Program-made: the position numbers and the translations under genes
In this document: one piece after another, positions 29,984 to 39,878 of the stretch
How the letters are laid out: every line of letters begins with the position of its first letter
Numbering within the stretch: position 1 is the first letter of the stretch
Notes under the pieces: generated by a model
The model's input: only the letters and a program-made list of their open reading frames with translations
Told to the model about the DNA's origin: nothing
Databases searched by the model: none
Origin: Verrucomicrobiaceae bacterium
Lineage (GTDB): Bacteria > Verrucomicrobiota > Verrucomicrobiia > Verrucomicrobiales > Verrucomicrobiaceae
Assembly: GCA_947466075.1 (NCBI GenBank)
Contig: CANIBP010000022.1
Span: 20,013-84,012 of the forward strand
Direction: 5' to 3'
DNA: 64,000 nt

Positions 29984-32107
29984 TTAGACGGCGGCGGTGG
30001 CGGCACGACGGCGGATGGCGAGGAGCATGCCGACGCAACTGACAAGCAGAGGGACGCCAAGGAAGTTCAACCACTTGAGGGTGGTTTTGGTGAACTCGAT
30101 TTCTTTGTTTTGCTCTTTCTTGATGTCACGCACTTTGCGGGAGAGATCGACATCGTTCTGCATCATGGCTTCGAGGTCTTTCTGCTGCTGTGGATCGACG
30201 ATGAAGCCCTTACCTTTGGCATCACGCTTCAAACGCAGCGCGCCCATTTTCTCGGCGATTTTTTGGCGTTCGGTTTCGAGCGACATGAGCTGAGGGCGGA
30301 AGCGGTTTTCCACTTTCTCGCGCATTTCCTTGAGGGTGGAGAAGGGGCGGACGGCGGACTTGCGGTTGCGAACCTGGAGGAGATCGCCGCCGCCGGAGAG
30401 GACTTCGATGGCGTTGAGGATCATGGGTAGATTGCCGGTGCGGGAAACGAGCATGCCGGTCATGGGGTCCTGCTGCACGCAGAAGGCATCATAGGCCATG
30501 TCCACATCCGAGAAGAGAATGACGGCACCTTCATTGTTGCTGGATTCCTTGAGTGAGCCGTCATCCTTTGGCGCTGGAGGTGCCGCTGGGGCGGGTGCGG
30601 AAGCCGCAGTGAGTGTTGGTGCTGCCGGTGTGGTCGCGGGAGCGGTGGCGGCAGGCACTGATACCGGAGGTGTCGTGACCGAAATGGGTGGAGTGGTTAC
30701 GGTCGTGGGAGCAGGCGCTGCGGCGGGTGGGGATGCAGCCGTAGCAGCAGCGGTGGGTTTGGCTTCATCCTGCGCACCACCGGTGTCAGGTTTGCCGGCT
30801 GCCTTGACGGGTTTGCCACCGGGGAAGGCGGTTTTGAATTTGCCGGTGAGGCGCAGGCCGAGGATTTGCTTGCGACCGCTTGAATGGAAGCCGCTCATGC
30901 CCTGTGGCGAACGAGCTTTTTCCGCCTCTGCTTGATCGATCAACTCGGACTCCTCTGAACTGCTGGCGAGCGTGTTGGCATCAATGCCTTCACGCTTGTC
31001 GATGCTGAAGGCACCGGCGGTGACCATGGTGAGCGAGTTGAGGCCGGAGGTAATGCGGTCTTCACGGTTGATGGCAGCGGCCGGCAGTTGCAGCGCGGTG
31101 GGATTGTTGCGGCCCTGCAGCATGCCACGGTAGTTCATGTCGGCGACGATTTGGTCGCCCTTGTAACCGACACCCCATGCCTTAAAGAGGTTCTTCAGAT
31201 CAGAGACGGTGTTGATCGCGCCGCCGGGCTGACCAGTCATGGGGTTCTGCTGGCCGCTGAAGGCCTGCGCGACGACGCTGTTGGGATCAACAAAGGCGAT
31301 GACCTTGCCACCACCGAGCAAGAACTGGTCGATGGCATATTCGGCGCTCTCGCTGATGTCGGCGGCATGCAGGACGAGGAGCACCTTGATGTTGGTGTCG
31401 ATTTTATCGGTGCTCAGCGGGACTTCGACGACTTCATAGTCGGCACGAAGCTGTTGAATGATCACCCATGGCCCCTGACCTTGCTGCTTTTGGAAAGGAT
31501 ACATCGGTGATCCCATGACCGGGATGGAACTCATGACGCCGACGACGTTTTTGGCGGGTTTGCTGACCTTGGAAATGGCGCGAGCGATGTCGTATTCGAC
31601 TGCGGAGCCTTCATTGGGTGCAGGCGGATTCAGGAAGGGAATGACTTCCTTCTGACCCAGGCACTCAATGGCGAGACCGAGGTAGATTTTGTCGCCCTCT
31701 TGATTCACGGGGCCCATGTCCTGAATTTCATCAGCGCGGGCCTTGTCTTCGTCCTCGGTGTTTGGATTGGGGTTGATGGTTTCGAGGATGATCTTGTCGC
31801 CGGAGGCTTTGACCAATTCCAGCAGCAGGTCTTCGACGGCACGCACATGCGGTTTGAGCACGTTCGGCATCACGCGGTCATCCGTGGTATAATAGTAACG
31901 GATTGTGACGGGTTCATCCGCATTGAGGCGGCTGAGGATAGTCTTGGTGCCCGGTGAGAGGGTGTAGATTTTATCCTGTGTGAGGTCGATGCGGAAGTTG
32001 CCGAAGCCGAGACCGCCGACAAGGAAGTTCAGGACGACGACAATGGCGATCACCAGGATGGCGGTGATGCCGGTGGCGGCTTGTTTGCTGTTTAGATTTA
32101 CGCTCAT
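29984..32107 (-). CDS. GldG-family protein (ABC-type uncharacterized transport system component)
   Basis: 'RIDLTQDKIYTLSPGTKTILSRLNADEPVTIRYYYT', 'EYDIARAISKVSKPAKNVVGVMSSIPVMG'; two terminal TMs; internal Pro/Ala/Thr-rich linker. Confidence 0.88.
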   Translation of the reverse strand: MSVNLNSKQAATGITAILVIAIVVVLNFLVGGLGFGNFRIDLTQDKIYTLSPGTKTILSRLNADEPVTIRYYYTTDDRVMPNVLKPHVRAVEDLLLELVKASGDKIILETINPNPNTEDEDKARADEIQDMGPVNQEGDKIYLGLAIECLGQKEVIPFLNPPAPNEGSAVEYDIARAISKVSKPAKNVVGVMSSIPVMGSPMYPFQKQQGQGPWVIIQQLRADYEVVEVPLSTDKIDTNIKVLLVLHAADISESAEYAIDQFLLGGGKVIAFVDPNSVVAQAFSGQQNPMTGQPGGAINTVSDLKNLFKAWGVGYKGDQIVADMNYRGMLQGRNNPTALQLPAAAINREDRITSGLNSLTMVTAGAFSIDKREGIDANTLASSSEESELIDQAEAEKARSPQGMSGFHSSGRKQILGLRLTGKFKTAFPGGKPVKAAGKPDTGGAQDEAKPTAAATAASPPAAAPAPTTVTTPPISVTTPPVSVPAATAPATTPAAPTLTAASAPAPAAPPAPKDDGSLKESSNNEGAVILFSDVDMAYDAFCVQQDPMTGMLVSRTGNLPMILNAIEVLSGGGDLLQVRNRKSAVRPFSTLKEMREKVENRFRPQLMSLETERQKIAEKMGALRLKRDAKGKGFIVDPQQQKDLEAMMQNDVDLSRKVRDIKKEQNKEIEFTKTTLKWLNFLGVPLLVSCVGMLLAIRRRAATAAV

Positions 32108-32146
32108 GGTGTCAAAGCAGGTTGGAAGGTTGATTTGAGGCCAGGA

Positions 32147-32905
32147 TCAAGCGCGCTTGGCACGCAGCGCCAGATTGGTGATGATGAGGGTCACGATGAT
32201 GACGGAGAGGAAATAGAACACGTCACGGAAGACGAAAATGCCTTTGGTTAGCTCAAAGAAGTGATCCATGAAGCTGAAGTAGCTGACAAAGCGGACGAAG
32301 CCCGCCGCCCAGTCCGGTGTGGTGCTGACGATGGTGTGCGTGACGCCGGGGTCACCGATGAGGGCGATGACAATGCAGAAGGCCACACTGACAATGAAAC
32401 ACACCACCTGACTGCGCGTGATGGCGCTGATGGCGGAGGTGAGTGCGAGGCAGGCCAGCGCGTAAAGATAGCTGGCGATGTAACCGCTCATGATCGGCCC
32501 CATATCGGGATAACCGAGATAGCACACGGTCCAAACGATGGGGAAGGTCAGCGTGAGGCCGATGAGCCAGACACAAGAGGCGGCGAAGAATTTACCCAGA
32601 ATCGCCTGCCAGGGTGACACGGGCATCGTCAGCAGCAGCTCAATGGTGCCGAGGCGATGCTCTTCCGACCATAGACGCATGCCGACAGCGGGTGCGAGCA
32701 CGGTATAGATCCACGGATGCCAGACAAAGAAGCGTTCCGTGAGCGAAACGTCTTCGCTGTCGAGAATGCGCGAGAAGAAGAAGGGGAAACCCATCGCGGC
32801 CAGCAGGAAGATGACGACGATGACGTAGAGTACTGGCGAATTGAAGTAGGCCAGGAACTCGCGCTTGAAGACGGCCTTGGTGTTCTGGATGTCTCGGTTG
32901 CTCAT
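32147..32905 (-). CDS. ABC transporter permease (GldF-like)
   Basis: Six hydrophobic segments, 'AVFKREFLAYFNSPVLYVIVVIFLL', 'EEHRLGTIELLLTMPVSPWQAILGKFFAA'. Confidence 0.9.
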   Translation of the reverse strand: MSNRDIQNTKAVFKREFLAYFNSPVLYVIVVIFLLAAMGFPFFFSRILDSEDVSLTERFFVWHPWIYTVLAPAVGMRLWSEEHRLGTIELLLTMPVSPWQAILGKFFAASCVWLIGLTLTFPIVWTVCYLGYPDMGPIMSGYIASYLYALACLALTSAISAITRSQVVCFIVSVAFCIVIALIGDPGVTHTIVSTTPDWAAGFVRFVSYFSFMDHFFELTKGIFVFRDVFYFLSVIIVTLIITNLALRAKRA

Positions 32906-32941
32906 GTTGTTTGGAATTGGGGTTGGGAAATGAAATGCGGT

Positions 32942-33682
32942 TTAAGCAGCATGCTTGTGCGCCGTATCGGGCTTGGTGATGCTGCGGAAGACCTCGTCGA
33001 GTGACTTTGCGCCGGGAACGAGCTTCTTGAGGCTTTCTGGAGTGCCGTCAGCCACGACTTTGCCACGATCAATGATGATGGCGCGTGAACAGGCGGCCTC
33101 GACTTCTTCAAGAATGTGCGTGGAGAAGATGATGGCCTTGTTCTGGCCCATGCGCTTGATCATGCCACGCACTTCATGTTTCTGATTGGGATCAAGGCCG
33201 TCGGTCGGTTCGTCGAGAATGAGCACATCGGGATCGTGAATGATGCTTTGTGCGAAGCAGGTGCGGTGACGGTAGCCTTTGGAGAGCGTGTCCACACTCT
33301 GATTGCGCACGCTGTCGAGGAAGCAGAGGTCGAGCACGCGGTCGATGGCGCGGGTGCGGTCGGCACCATGGAGGCCGCGCAATTCGGCGCAGAAACCGAG
33401 GAAGCTGGCCACCGTCATGTCGGAATAGAGCGGAGCGTTTTCGGGCAGGTAGCCGAGGCGTTGCTTCGCCTGTTCGGGTTCTTCCAGCATGTTGATGCCG
33501 CACAGACTCACGCTGCCGCTGGTGGGGCGGAAGTAGCCCGTGACCATGCGCATGGTGGTGGATTTGCCGGCGCCGTTGGGGCCGAGGAAGCCTAGCACTT
33601 CACCTTTTTCCACGGAGAAGGAGACATCATCGACTGCCACCTTGGTGCCGAACACTTTGATGAGGTTCTTAACTTGGATCAT
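32942..33682 (-). CDS. ABC transporter ATP-binding protein (GldA-like)
   Basis: Walker A GPNGAGKST, 'LSKGYRHRTCFAQSIIHDPDVLILDEPTDGLDPNQ'. Confidence 0.94.
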   Translation of the reverse strand: MIQVKNLIKVFGTKVAVDDVSFSVEKGEVLGFLGPNGAGKSTTMRMVTGYFRPTSGSVSLCGINMLEEPEQAKQRLGYLPENAPLYSDMTVASFLGFCAELRGLHGADRTRAIDRVLDLCFLDSVRNQSVDTLSKGYRHRTCFAQSIIHDPDVLILDEPTDGLDPNQKHEVRGMIKRMGQNKAIIFSTHILEEVEAACSRAIIIDRGKVVADGTPESLKKLVPGAKSLDEVFRSITKPDTAHKHAA

Positions 33683-33927
33683 AACGTCGTTGGATCAGAT
33701 GGGTTGGGGGAGAAAGACGCCAGATGGGGACGGGTCTGGTTGTTCGCCCCCTCCGGACGTTCAATCGCGGGTCGCTAATTTAGGAGGTATGAATGACTTT
33801 TCAACTGAATTTTCTGCCAGAGACAAGCCGCATTAACGCAGTGGTTAACAATCAGGCGGTGAGAAAATTTTCAACGTGACGGGGCATCCCGATCACCTAC
33901 ACTCCGCACTCCCAGTCGCCGAACTCC

Positions 33928-35790
33928 ATGCTTTGGAATCAAAACATCGACCCCAACAAGGATCCGTCGCAGAAGCCTTTCATTCTGTGGCGGCCCTTTA
34001 TCATGGCCTGGGAGTGGCTGGTGCCCCCGACGGTAGCGCACCGCGACCGCCAGTCACCGCTGGCGCGTTGGATCGCCTCTTTCGTCATCATCAGCATCTC
34101 CACCGCGCTACTCATCCTTGGCATTGTTTATGCCCGGCCGCTGAAGAACTCCTACAAGAACATGCGCGCAGAGAGCATGGTAAAAGAAGCGCGGCGCATG
34201 GCGGAAAATGGCCAGGTCGTCAATGCGGTGATGAAAGCCCAGGAGGCCTACACGAATGCACCCGAAAGCGTCGAGGCAATCCGTCTGAACTTTGAATACT
34301 TCACGCAGATGAAGCGTGATACGGCACTCTATTTCTATGACAAGCTGAAGCAGTTAGAAGTGCTCACTCCAGCAGACGAGCAGATGCATGTGCGCTGTCT
34401 GATGAACCTTGGCAGACCGAAGGAAGCCTCCGTGATGTTGGAAAAACTGATGCGGGTGGAGCAGCCCAGTGAAGCGCTCATGAAATTGGCCGAGGATGTC
34501 TGGGGCCAGCGAGAGCAGAACAAACCGCTGCTCAATGTGCTGCGTAATTACACAAAGGCGCATCCGGAGGACAAGGTCGGCGCCTTGCGCTTTGCCAAAG
34601 TGCAGATGGCATCCAGCAATCCATCGGAAGTCGGTCTGGGCATGGAGTTACTCTGGAAGTTGGCTGCTCAGGACGACGGTTTGGGACTGCAAGCATTGGA
34701 GTTTATCAACGGCCTGCCAACATTATCTCCGGCGGATGCGGCCAAACTGATTCAGCGCCTGAAGACGCATCCCAAGGCGGGAGAATCCCATTACGTTGCA
34801 GCCTTGAAACGCGAGGTGCTGCTGGCACCGGAACGCAAAAAAGAAATCGTGATGGATGCCACGGCGAAGTATCGGGACAAAAAGCGCGACCAACTGCTGC
34901 CCTTTGTACGCTGGTTGGTCGAGCAGGGTGAATTCCTTCAGGTGCTGACGATCCTATCGGAGGAAGATGCCAAGACCCATCAGGGCTTGTTAGAGAACTA
35001 CCTGAACGCGCTCACGATGCTTCAGCGCTTCAGCGATGTGGAGCGCTTAGTGTATGACCCGAAGGTCGCGGATATTCTGGACCCCACTACGGTGGCGATG
35101 TTTCGGGCGCACTTGGCCTATGTATTAAAGAAACCTTCCGAGGAGTTACGTTCCAAGCTGATCGCAGCCAAGGATGCCGCTCAGGCCAATGGCCGCTATG
35201 CTGCCTTGCTGCGCATCGCTCAGTATGGCGAAGAGCGCGGTCACTTCGACATTGCCGAAGATGCCTATCGTCTTGCCATCAAGGCGGCGCAGCGTGCCTC
35301 GGCCTCGGCTAACATCGAGCGTGAGGCTTTTACGGGCCTCATCAAGGCATGCGAGTCCAATCAAAACACTGAATCCATGCTCGTGGCCACGCTGAATGCG
35401 ATGCAGCGCTGGCCAGATGACAACACATTCATCGAGCGGCATCTCTATGCCAGCTTGTTAGCGGGTCGAAATATGGAGTTGTCTCTGTCCAACTCCCAAA
35501 AACTCTTGCGCGTCCAACCGAAGGACAATGTGCGCAAACTCACCGTCGCGTTGGCACATTGGCGCTTACAGGATCTCCAGCAGGCGGTTTCCTACCTTCA
35601 GTACATTGATTTGAATCCGCTCACCGAAGGACAACGCGCCGTGTTTGCCGCCATTGCAAATAGCGGCGGATTTCACAATGAAGCTGTTGGCGTGGTCAAG
35701 GCCATCAATCCCAAAGCGAGCATGCTGCCGGAGGAACGGCGCTGCTTTGAACTTGTCATGAGCACGCCCGGCTCAGTCGTCCGGCCATAG
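33928..35790 (+). CDS. Tetratricopeptide-like repeat membrane protein, hypothetical
   Basis: N-terminal TM then long alpha-helical repeat region. Confidence 0.75.
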   Translation: MLWNQNIDPNKDPSQKPFILWRPFIMAWEWLVPPTVAHRDRQSPLARWIASFVIISISTALLILGIVYARPLKNSYKNMRAESMVKEARRMAENGQVVNAVMKAQEAYTNAPESVEAIRLNFEYFTQMKRDTALYFYDKLKQLEVLTPADEQMHVRCLMNLGRPKEASVMLEKLMRVEQPSEALMKLAEDVWGQREQNKPLLNVLRNYTKAHPEDKVGALRFAKVQMASSNPSEVGLGMELLWKLAAQDDGLGLQALEFINGLPTLSPADAAKLIQRLKTHPKAGESHYVAALKREVLLAPERKKEIVMDATAKYRDKKRDQLLPFVRWLVEQGEFLQVLTILSEEDAKTHQGLLENYLNALTMLQRFSDVERLVYDPKVADILDPTTVAMFRAHLAYVLKKPSEELRSKLIAAKDAAQANGRYAALLRIAQYGEERGHFDIAEDAYRLAIKAAQRASASANIEREAFTGLIKACESNQNTESMLVATLNAMQRWPDDNTFIERHLYASLLAGRNMELSLSNSQKLLRVQPKDNVRKLTVALAHWRLQDLQQAVSYLQYIDLNPLTEGQRAVFAAIANSGGFHNEAVGVVKAINPKASMLPEERRCFELVMSTPGSVVRP

Positions 35791-36087
35791 CCGTGAGGGG
35801 TCTGTTAGCTTGCCGTCCGTGAATTCCACGCCTTCGGCTTTTAGAAGCGCGATCTTTTCACGCACCTTTGCCCCCGAGGTCTTGCCGAAATAGCCGCCGA
35901 AAGTCAGGTCCGCACGGATCACGCGATGGCAAGGCACCTCGGGAGATAGCGGATTGCGTTTGAGTGCCTGTCCGATGGCCTGTGCTGAGCGGCAGTGCAA
36001 CGCGTTGCCGATACGAGCATACGTCGTCACACGACCGCGTGGGATTTCGCGGATGAACTCATAGACGCGCTGTTGGAAGGGTGTCAT
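35773..36087 (-). CDS. Methylated-DNA-protein-cysteine methyltransferase domain protein
   Basis: 'TPFQQRVYEFIREIPRGRVTTYARIGNALHCRSAQAIGQALKRNPLSPEVPCHRVIRAD' with PCHRV active site; start trimmed from 36168 to exclude tRNA/terminator. Confidence 0.92.
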   Translation of the reverse strand: MTPFQQRVYEFIREIPRGRVTTYARIGNALHCRSAQAIGQALKRNPLSPEVPCHRVIRADLTFGGYFGKTSGAKVREKIALLKAEGVEFTDGKLTDPSRLWPDD

Positions 36088-36093
36088 GCCACA

Positions 36094-36123
36094 TGAAAAA
36101 AGCCGCCTGAAACAGGCGGCTTT
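36094..36123 (-). terminator. Rho-independent terminator of tRNA-Asp
   Basis: AAAGCCGCCTG-aaa-CAGGCGGCTTT 11-bp stem (36099-36123); T-run on minus strand. Confidence 0.85.
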
Positions 36124-36131
36124 GGAATTCA

Positions 36132-36208
36132 TGGCGGAACGGACGGGACTTGAACCCGCAACCTCCAACGTGACAGGCTGGCGCTCTAACCAATTGAGCT
36201 ACCGCTCC
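36132..36208 (-). tRNA. tRNA-Asp (anticodon GTC), CCA encoded
   Basis: Minus strand GGAGCGG TA GCTCAATTGGTTAGAGC G CCAGC CTGTCAC GTTGG AGGTT GCGGG TTCAAGT CCCGT CCGTTCC G CCA folds as a full cloverleaf. Confidence 0.95.
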
Positions 36209-36317
36209 CTAACCAAGAATTGGGCCGCGATACTAAACGCATGCCTTGCGCTGGCAAACGGAAACTTCTTTGTGCGCCTATTTTATCAGCCATCGCGCAA
36301 GACCTTGATAACAGCAT

Positions 36318-37229
36318 TCACGGCACTTCTTCGCCGGAACCGATAAAAAACCAGCCTTGCACACGGCCATTGACCACGAGCGCTTGTGCCTCTGCTGGCT
36401 GTGGCCCGAAGACCGTCTTGGCATTGAAACTTACCTTCACGGCCCAGCCGTTTTTGCCCAGCAATGTGGCCGGCTGCGCTTCCTGCCAGCCGGTGACGTT
36501 GTCGGGTTTGATTTCGGTGACCTGACCACGCTTCATGCTGGCAATAAGCAGCGGGAAACTGCCATCAGCGGCACGCACTGGTTTACCACTCGAATCTACT
36601 TCGCTGCTGGAAGGTGCAGATGCGGTAGAGGCAGAAGGCGACGCCGTTTGCTGCTGTTTCTTGGCCGCGATGGCCTTGAGTTCCTCGGCTCGCACGATCT
36701 TCCATTTCTCATAGGATTCATTCAGCTGTGCTTTCAAGTCGGTGCCGTCGACGGGCAATTGTGCCCGTGCCGGTGAGGTGGCTGTAGGAGCGAGAGTGAG
36801 CATGCCATTCTCAGCACCAAGGGCGATTACTTTAGCACCTGCGCTGATCTTGCTCGCACCCACGCTCATCTTAAACATGGCGTCCTGCGTCAACTTCACC
36901 TCACGCGGGAAGGCGGATGGCGGGATGTTGAGCCAGTTTCCGGTGAGCGCCTCGATCGGATCGAACTTTGGGCCGGATGACGCTGCCACAGCTGCCGGCG
37001 CTGCGGGTTTGGGAGTTGCCACCACAGCTGGCATGATCGGAGCTGGTGGCGGCGTTGCTTCGACGACAGTAGGCTTCTCTTCTATGGTCGTTTTTAATGG
37101 CGCGGTCTTTACCTGCTTGGGCGGGTTCAGGCTTTTAAAGATGATTTTTCTTCCCGGTGGATTGAGGAAGTAATCGTAACCGGCAACGATGCTGCCGAGA
37201 ATGAGGAGGGTGTAGAAGAGGGATTTCAT
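36318..37229 (-). CDS. Hypothetical signal-anchored Pro/Ala-rich protein
   Basis: N-terminal TM 'SLFYTLLILGSIVAGYDYFL', Ala/Pro-rich linker. Confidence 0.65.
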   Translation of the reverse strand: MKSLFYTLLILGSIVAGYDYFLNPPGRKIIFKSLNPPKQVKTAPLKTTIEEKPTVVEATPPPAPIMPAVVATPKPAAPAAVAASSGPKFDPIEALTGNWLNIPPSAFPREVKLTQDAMFKMSVGASKISAGAKVIALGAENGMLTLAPTATSPARAQLPVDGTDLKAQLNESYEKWKIVRAEELKAIAAKKQQQTASPSASTASAPSSSEVDSSGKPVRAADGSFPLLIASMKRGQVTEIKPDNVTGWQEAQPATLLGKNGWAVKVSFNAKTVFGPQPAEAQALVVNGRVQGWFFIGSGEEVP

Positions 37230-37385
37230 GGGAGTGTTTTTGATGAAACATGCATCACTGCATAGGTAAGCGATGATGTATTGAGACTTCTTGGGCTAAC
37301 AGTTACACTTTTCTGTAAAGATTACGCAAAAAGCGCGCCAAGACACGCCGCTTGCGGGCTGGTTTGAGTTCGCTACATAACGCCC

Positions 37386-38141
37386 ATGCCCCAACCCAAC
37401 CTGCTCCTCGGAGTGAACATCGACCATGTCGTTACCCTACGTCAGGCACGGTATCGTACGATGCTGGCGTCGCCGAATGCCGAGCCGTCCGTGCTGGCTG
37501 CGGCACTGGAGGCTGAAAAGGCTGGGGCTCATTCGATTACGGTCCATCTGCGTGCTGATCGCCGCCACATTCAGGACGCAGACGTGTGGCTGCTGCGAAA
37601 GCACATTGGCACGAAGTTGAATTTGGAAATGGGCAACACGCAGGAGATCCTCGCTATCGCCCTGGACGTACGGCCCGATTTCGTCTGTATGGTGCCGGAG
37701 AACCGAGAGGAAGTGACGACCGAAGGCGGCCTCGATGTTGCGGGCCAGCGTGAAGCTTTGCAAAGCACGGTGAAGGCACTCAGCGCCAATGGCTCCCGTG
37801 TCAGCATGTTTATTGACCCCGACCTCAATCAGGTGCGTGCCAGCGCTGAAATTGGTGCGGCGATGATCGAACTGCACACCGGCACCTTTGCCAATCACAC
37901 CGGTGTGGAGCTAGAAGCCGAAGTGCGGCGCTTGTCTGCGGCCGCAGAATTGGGGCATGCATTAGGACTTCAAATCAATGCCGGGCATGGATTGACGACG
38001 AAAAATCTGCCCGATCTCTGGACTGTGCCGCATCTGGCCGAGTTAAACATCGGCCACCACATCGTCTCTCGGTCCCTATTTGTGGGTCTGCGGACAGCGG
38101 TGCAGGAAATGCTGGCGGTCATGGCCTCCTACCGCGATTGA
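37386..38141 (+). CDS. pdxJ: Pyridoxine 5'-phosphate synthase
   Basis: 'LLLGVNIDHVVTLRQARYR', 'GAHSITVHLRADRRHIQDADV', 'LQINAGHGLTTKNL'. Confidence 0.97.
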   Translation: MPQPNLLLGVNIDHVVTLRQARYRTMLASPNAEPSVLAAALEAEKAGAHSITVHLRADRRHIQDADVWLLRKHIGTKLNLEMGNTQEILAIALDVRPDFVCMVPENREEVTTEGGLDVAGQREALQSTVKALSANGSRVSMFIDPDLNQVRASAEIGAAMIELHTGTFANHTGVELEAEVRRLSAAAELGHALGLQINAGHGLTTKNLPDLWTVPHLAELNIGHHIVSRSLFVGLRTAVQEMLAVMASYRD

Positions 38142-38147
38142 TTCGCC

Positions 38148-38519
38148 ATGAAACTAACTGGCATCGGCATTGATCTTGTGGAAGTGCCGCGTATCCGCGA
38201 GATGCTGGAGAAGCACGGGCAGCGTTTCAAAGAACGCACCTTCACGGCAGCGGAAATCGCTTACTGCGACGCCTGCGCTGAGCCTGCGATGCATTACGCA
38301 GCCCGCTTTGCCGCCAAGGAGGCTGTCGCCAAGGCCCTCGGCACTGGAATCTGGGCTGAAGGTGTGAGTTGGACGGATATCGAGGTTGGGCGTGAGGCCA
38401 GTGGCAAACCGGTGATCATCCTGCATGGCATGGCCAAAGAGCATGCCGGGGAGGCCGCCTGTCTTGTCAGTCTGACGCACACACGAGATCTTGCCATGGC
38501 TCAGGTATTTCTAGCGTGA
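38148..38519 (+). CDS. acpS: Holo-[acyl-carrier-protein] synthase
   Basis: 'GIGIDLVEVPRIREMLEKHGQRFKERTFTAAEIAYC', 'AARFAAKEAVAKALGTG'. Confidence 0.97.
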   Translation: MKLTGIGIDLVEVPRIREMLEKHGQRFKERTFTAAEIAYCDACAEPAMHYAARFAAKEAVAKALGTGIWAEGVSWTDIEVGREASGKPVIILHGMAKEHAGEAACLVSLTHTRDLAMAQVFLA

Positions 38520-38571
38520 GCTTTTGCTTTTCACGTGTTCCCCCAACCGCTAGACTTAGGTCCATTAAATC

Positions 38572-39054
38572 ATGCGACGCGCGATCTATCCCGGCAGCTT
38601 CGATCCCATCACCAACGGCCACCTTGACGTGCTCCAGCGGGCGGCGGGTATTTTTGACAATCTCATCATCGCGGTAGCCCGCGATAACGCGAAACAGAGT
38701 CTTTTTAGCGTCGAAGAACGTGTCGAACTCATCCGCAACGCCACCGCCGATATCGAAGGCATCGAAGTCATGCCCTTCGACGGCCTATTGGTCAATTTCG
38801 CCCGCCAGCACAACGCCATCGCTCTCGTGCGCGGCCTACGTGCCGTGTCTGACTTCGAATTTGAGTTCCAACTCGCCCTCATGAATCGTAAGTTAGAACC
38901 GAACTTAGAAACCTTGTTTCTTATGCCCCGCGAAGAGTACACCTACATCAGCAGTCGCTTGGTAAAGGAAATTTGCCGTCTCGGCGGTCACATTGAGCAA
39001 TTTGTCCCGCCCAACGTCGCCGATGCCCTGCGGTCAAAGCTTCAGCACTCCTGA
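38572..39054 (+). CDS. coaD: Phosphopantetheine adenylyltransferase
   Basis: 'AIYPGSFDPITNGHLDVLQRAAGIFDNLIIAVA', 'EYTYISSRLVKEICRLGGHIEQFVP'. Confidence 0.98.
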   Translation: MRRAIYPGSFDPITNGHLDVLQRAAGIFDNLIIAVARDNAKQSLFSVEERVELIRNATADIEGIEVMPFDGLLVNFARQHNAIALVRGLRAVSDFEFEFQLALMNRKLEPNLETLFLMPREEYTYISSRLVKEICRLGGHIEQFVPPNVADALRSKLQHS

Positions 39055-39065
39055 CCACCACCCCT

Positions 39066-39545
39066 ATGCATCGCCCCCTGCACATTGATATGCGTTCCCT
39101 GCCAGACAGCGGCAAGGATATCGCTGGTCACGAACCAGCCGCCATCTTCGGTTTGGCGGAAAAAGACCCTGTCCGGGCCATCTCCCCACTGGATTATGAC
39201 CTCCACATTGAGCGAGACGACGGCGAACTTATCGTCACCGGCACCCTGGCGGCTACTTTTAGCCTCGAATGTGGCCGTTGCCTGGAGCGTTTCGAGCACC
39301 GCCTCGAGATTGCCGATTACGCCACCGAATTGGAGTTTGAGAAGGATGCTACGATCAACTTGACGGATACCATCCGGGAAGATACTCTCCTAGCCCTTCC
39401 GAGCTACCCACGCTGTGAGGACGGCAATGTCCGGCCTCGTCAGTGTCCCGCCGAAGGTAGGTTTGAAACCGTGCTGGAAACAGCCGCAGACGAGCCTCAA
39501 AGTGCGGGTCAGGGTGTGTGGGAAGCATTGAACAAGTTGAACTAG
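39066..39545 (+). CDS. DUF177 (YceD-like) protein
   Basis: 'LAATFSLECGRCLERFEHRLEI' and position directly upstream of rpmF. Confidence 0.85.
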   Translation: MHRPLHIDMRSLPDSGKDIAGHEPAAIFGLAEKDPVRAISPLDYDLHIERDDGELIVTGTLAATFSLECGRCLERFEHRLEIADYATELEFEKDATINLTDTIREDTLLALPSYPRCEDGNVRPRQCPAEGRFETVLETAADEPQSAGQGVWEALNKLN

Positions 39546-39571
39546 ACCAGACCCCCCCACCCGATACTCTC

Positions 39572-39760
39572 ATGGCCAATCCGAAGCGCAGACAATCCAA
39601 GAGCCGCCAACGCATGCGTCAAGGCGCTAACCGCTGGAAAGCGCCCACACTCAAGAGCTGCCCAGAATGCGGCACTACCGTCCCCGGCCACGTCGCCTGC
39701 CCCTCCTGCGGTTACTACCGTGGTCGTCAGGTGATCAGCAAGGTCGCTGGCGAAAGCTAA
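39572..39760 (+). CDS. rpmF: 50S ribosomal protein L32
   Basis: MANPKRRQSKSRQRMRQGANRWKAPTLKSCPECGTTVPGHVACPSCGYYRGRQVI; CxxC...CxxC. Confidence 0.96.
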   Translation: MANPKRRQSKSRQRMRQGANRWKAPTLKSCPECGTTVPGHVACPSCGYYRGRQVISKVAGES

Positions 39761-39787
39761 GCTCTCCGATTCGTCCCTTTTCAATCA

Positions 39788-39822
39788 CCCCGCTGTGTCT
39801 CACGACGCGGCGGGGTTTTTGT
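39788..39822 (+). terminator. Rho-independent terminator downstream of rpmF
   Basis: CCCCGC...GCGGGG followed by TTTTTGTTT. Confidence 0.75.
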
Positions 39823-39878
39823 TTAACCAGTCGGATGGACCTTCAAAACGACAGAAATCGCCATACAGGACGCTTCAT

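Noticed and set aside
28736-30430. 564-aa plus-strand Gly/Phe/Asp-rich ORF
   Set aside because: Antisense to DUF4340 and GldG-like genes; low-complexity composition typical of a shadow frame.
30498-30935. Gly/Ala/Val-rich 145-aa ORF, looks repetitive
   Set aside because: Antisense of the Pro/Ala/Thr linker in the GldG-like gene.
39551-39558. C7 homopolymer upstream of rpmF
   Set aside because: Short tract between yceD and rpmF; does not split any gene and no further sign of a switch.
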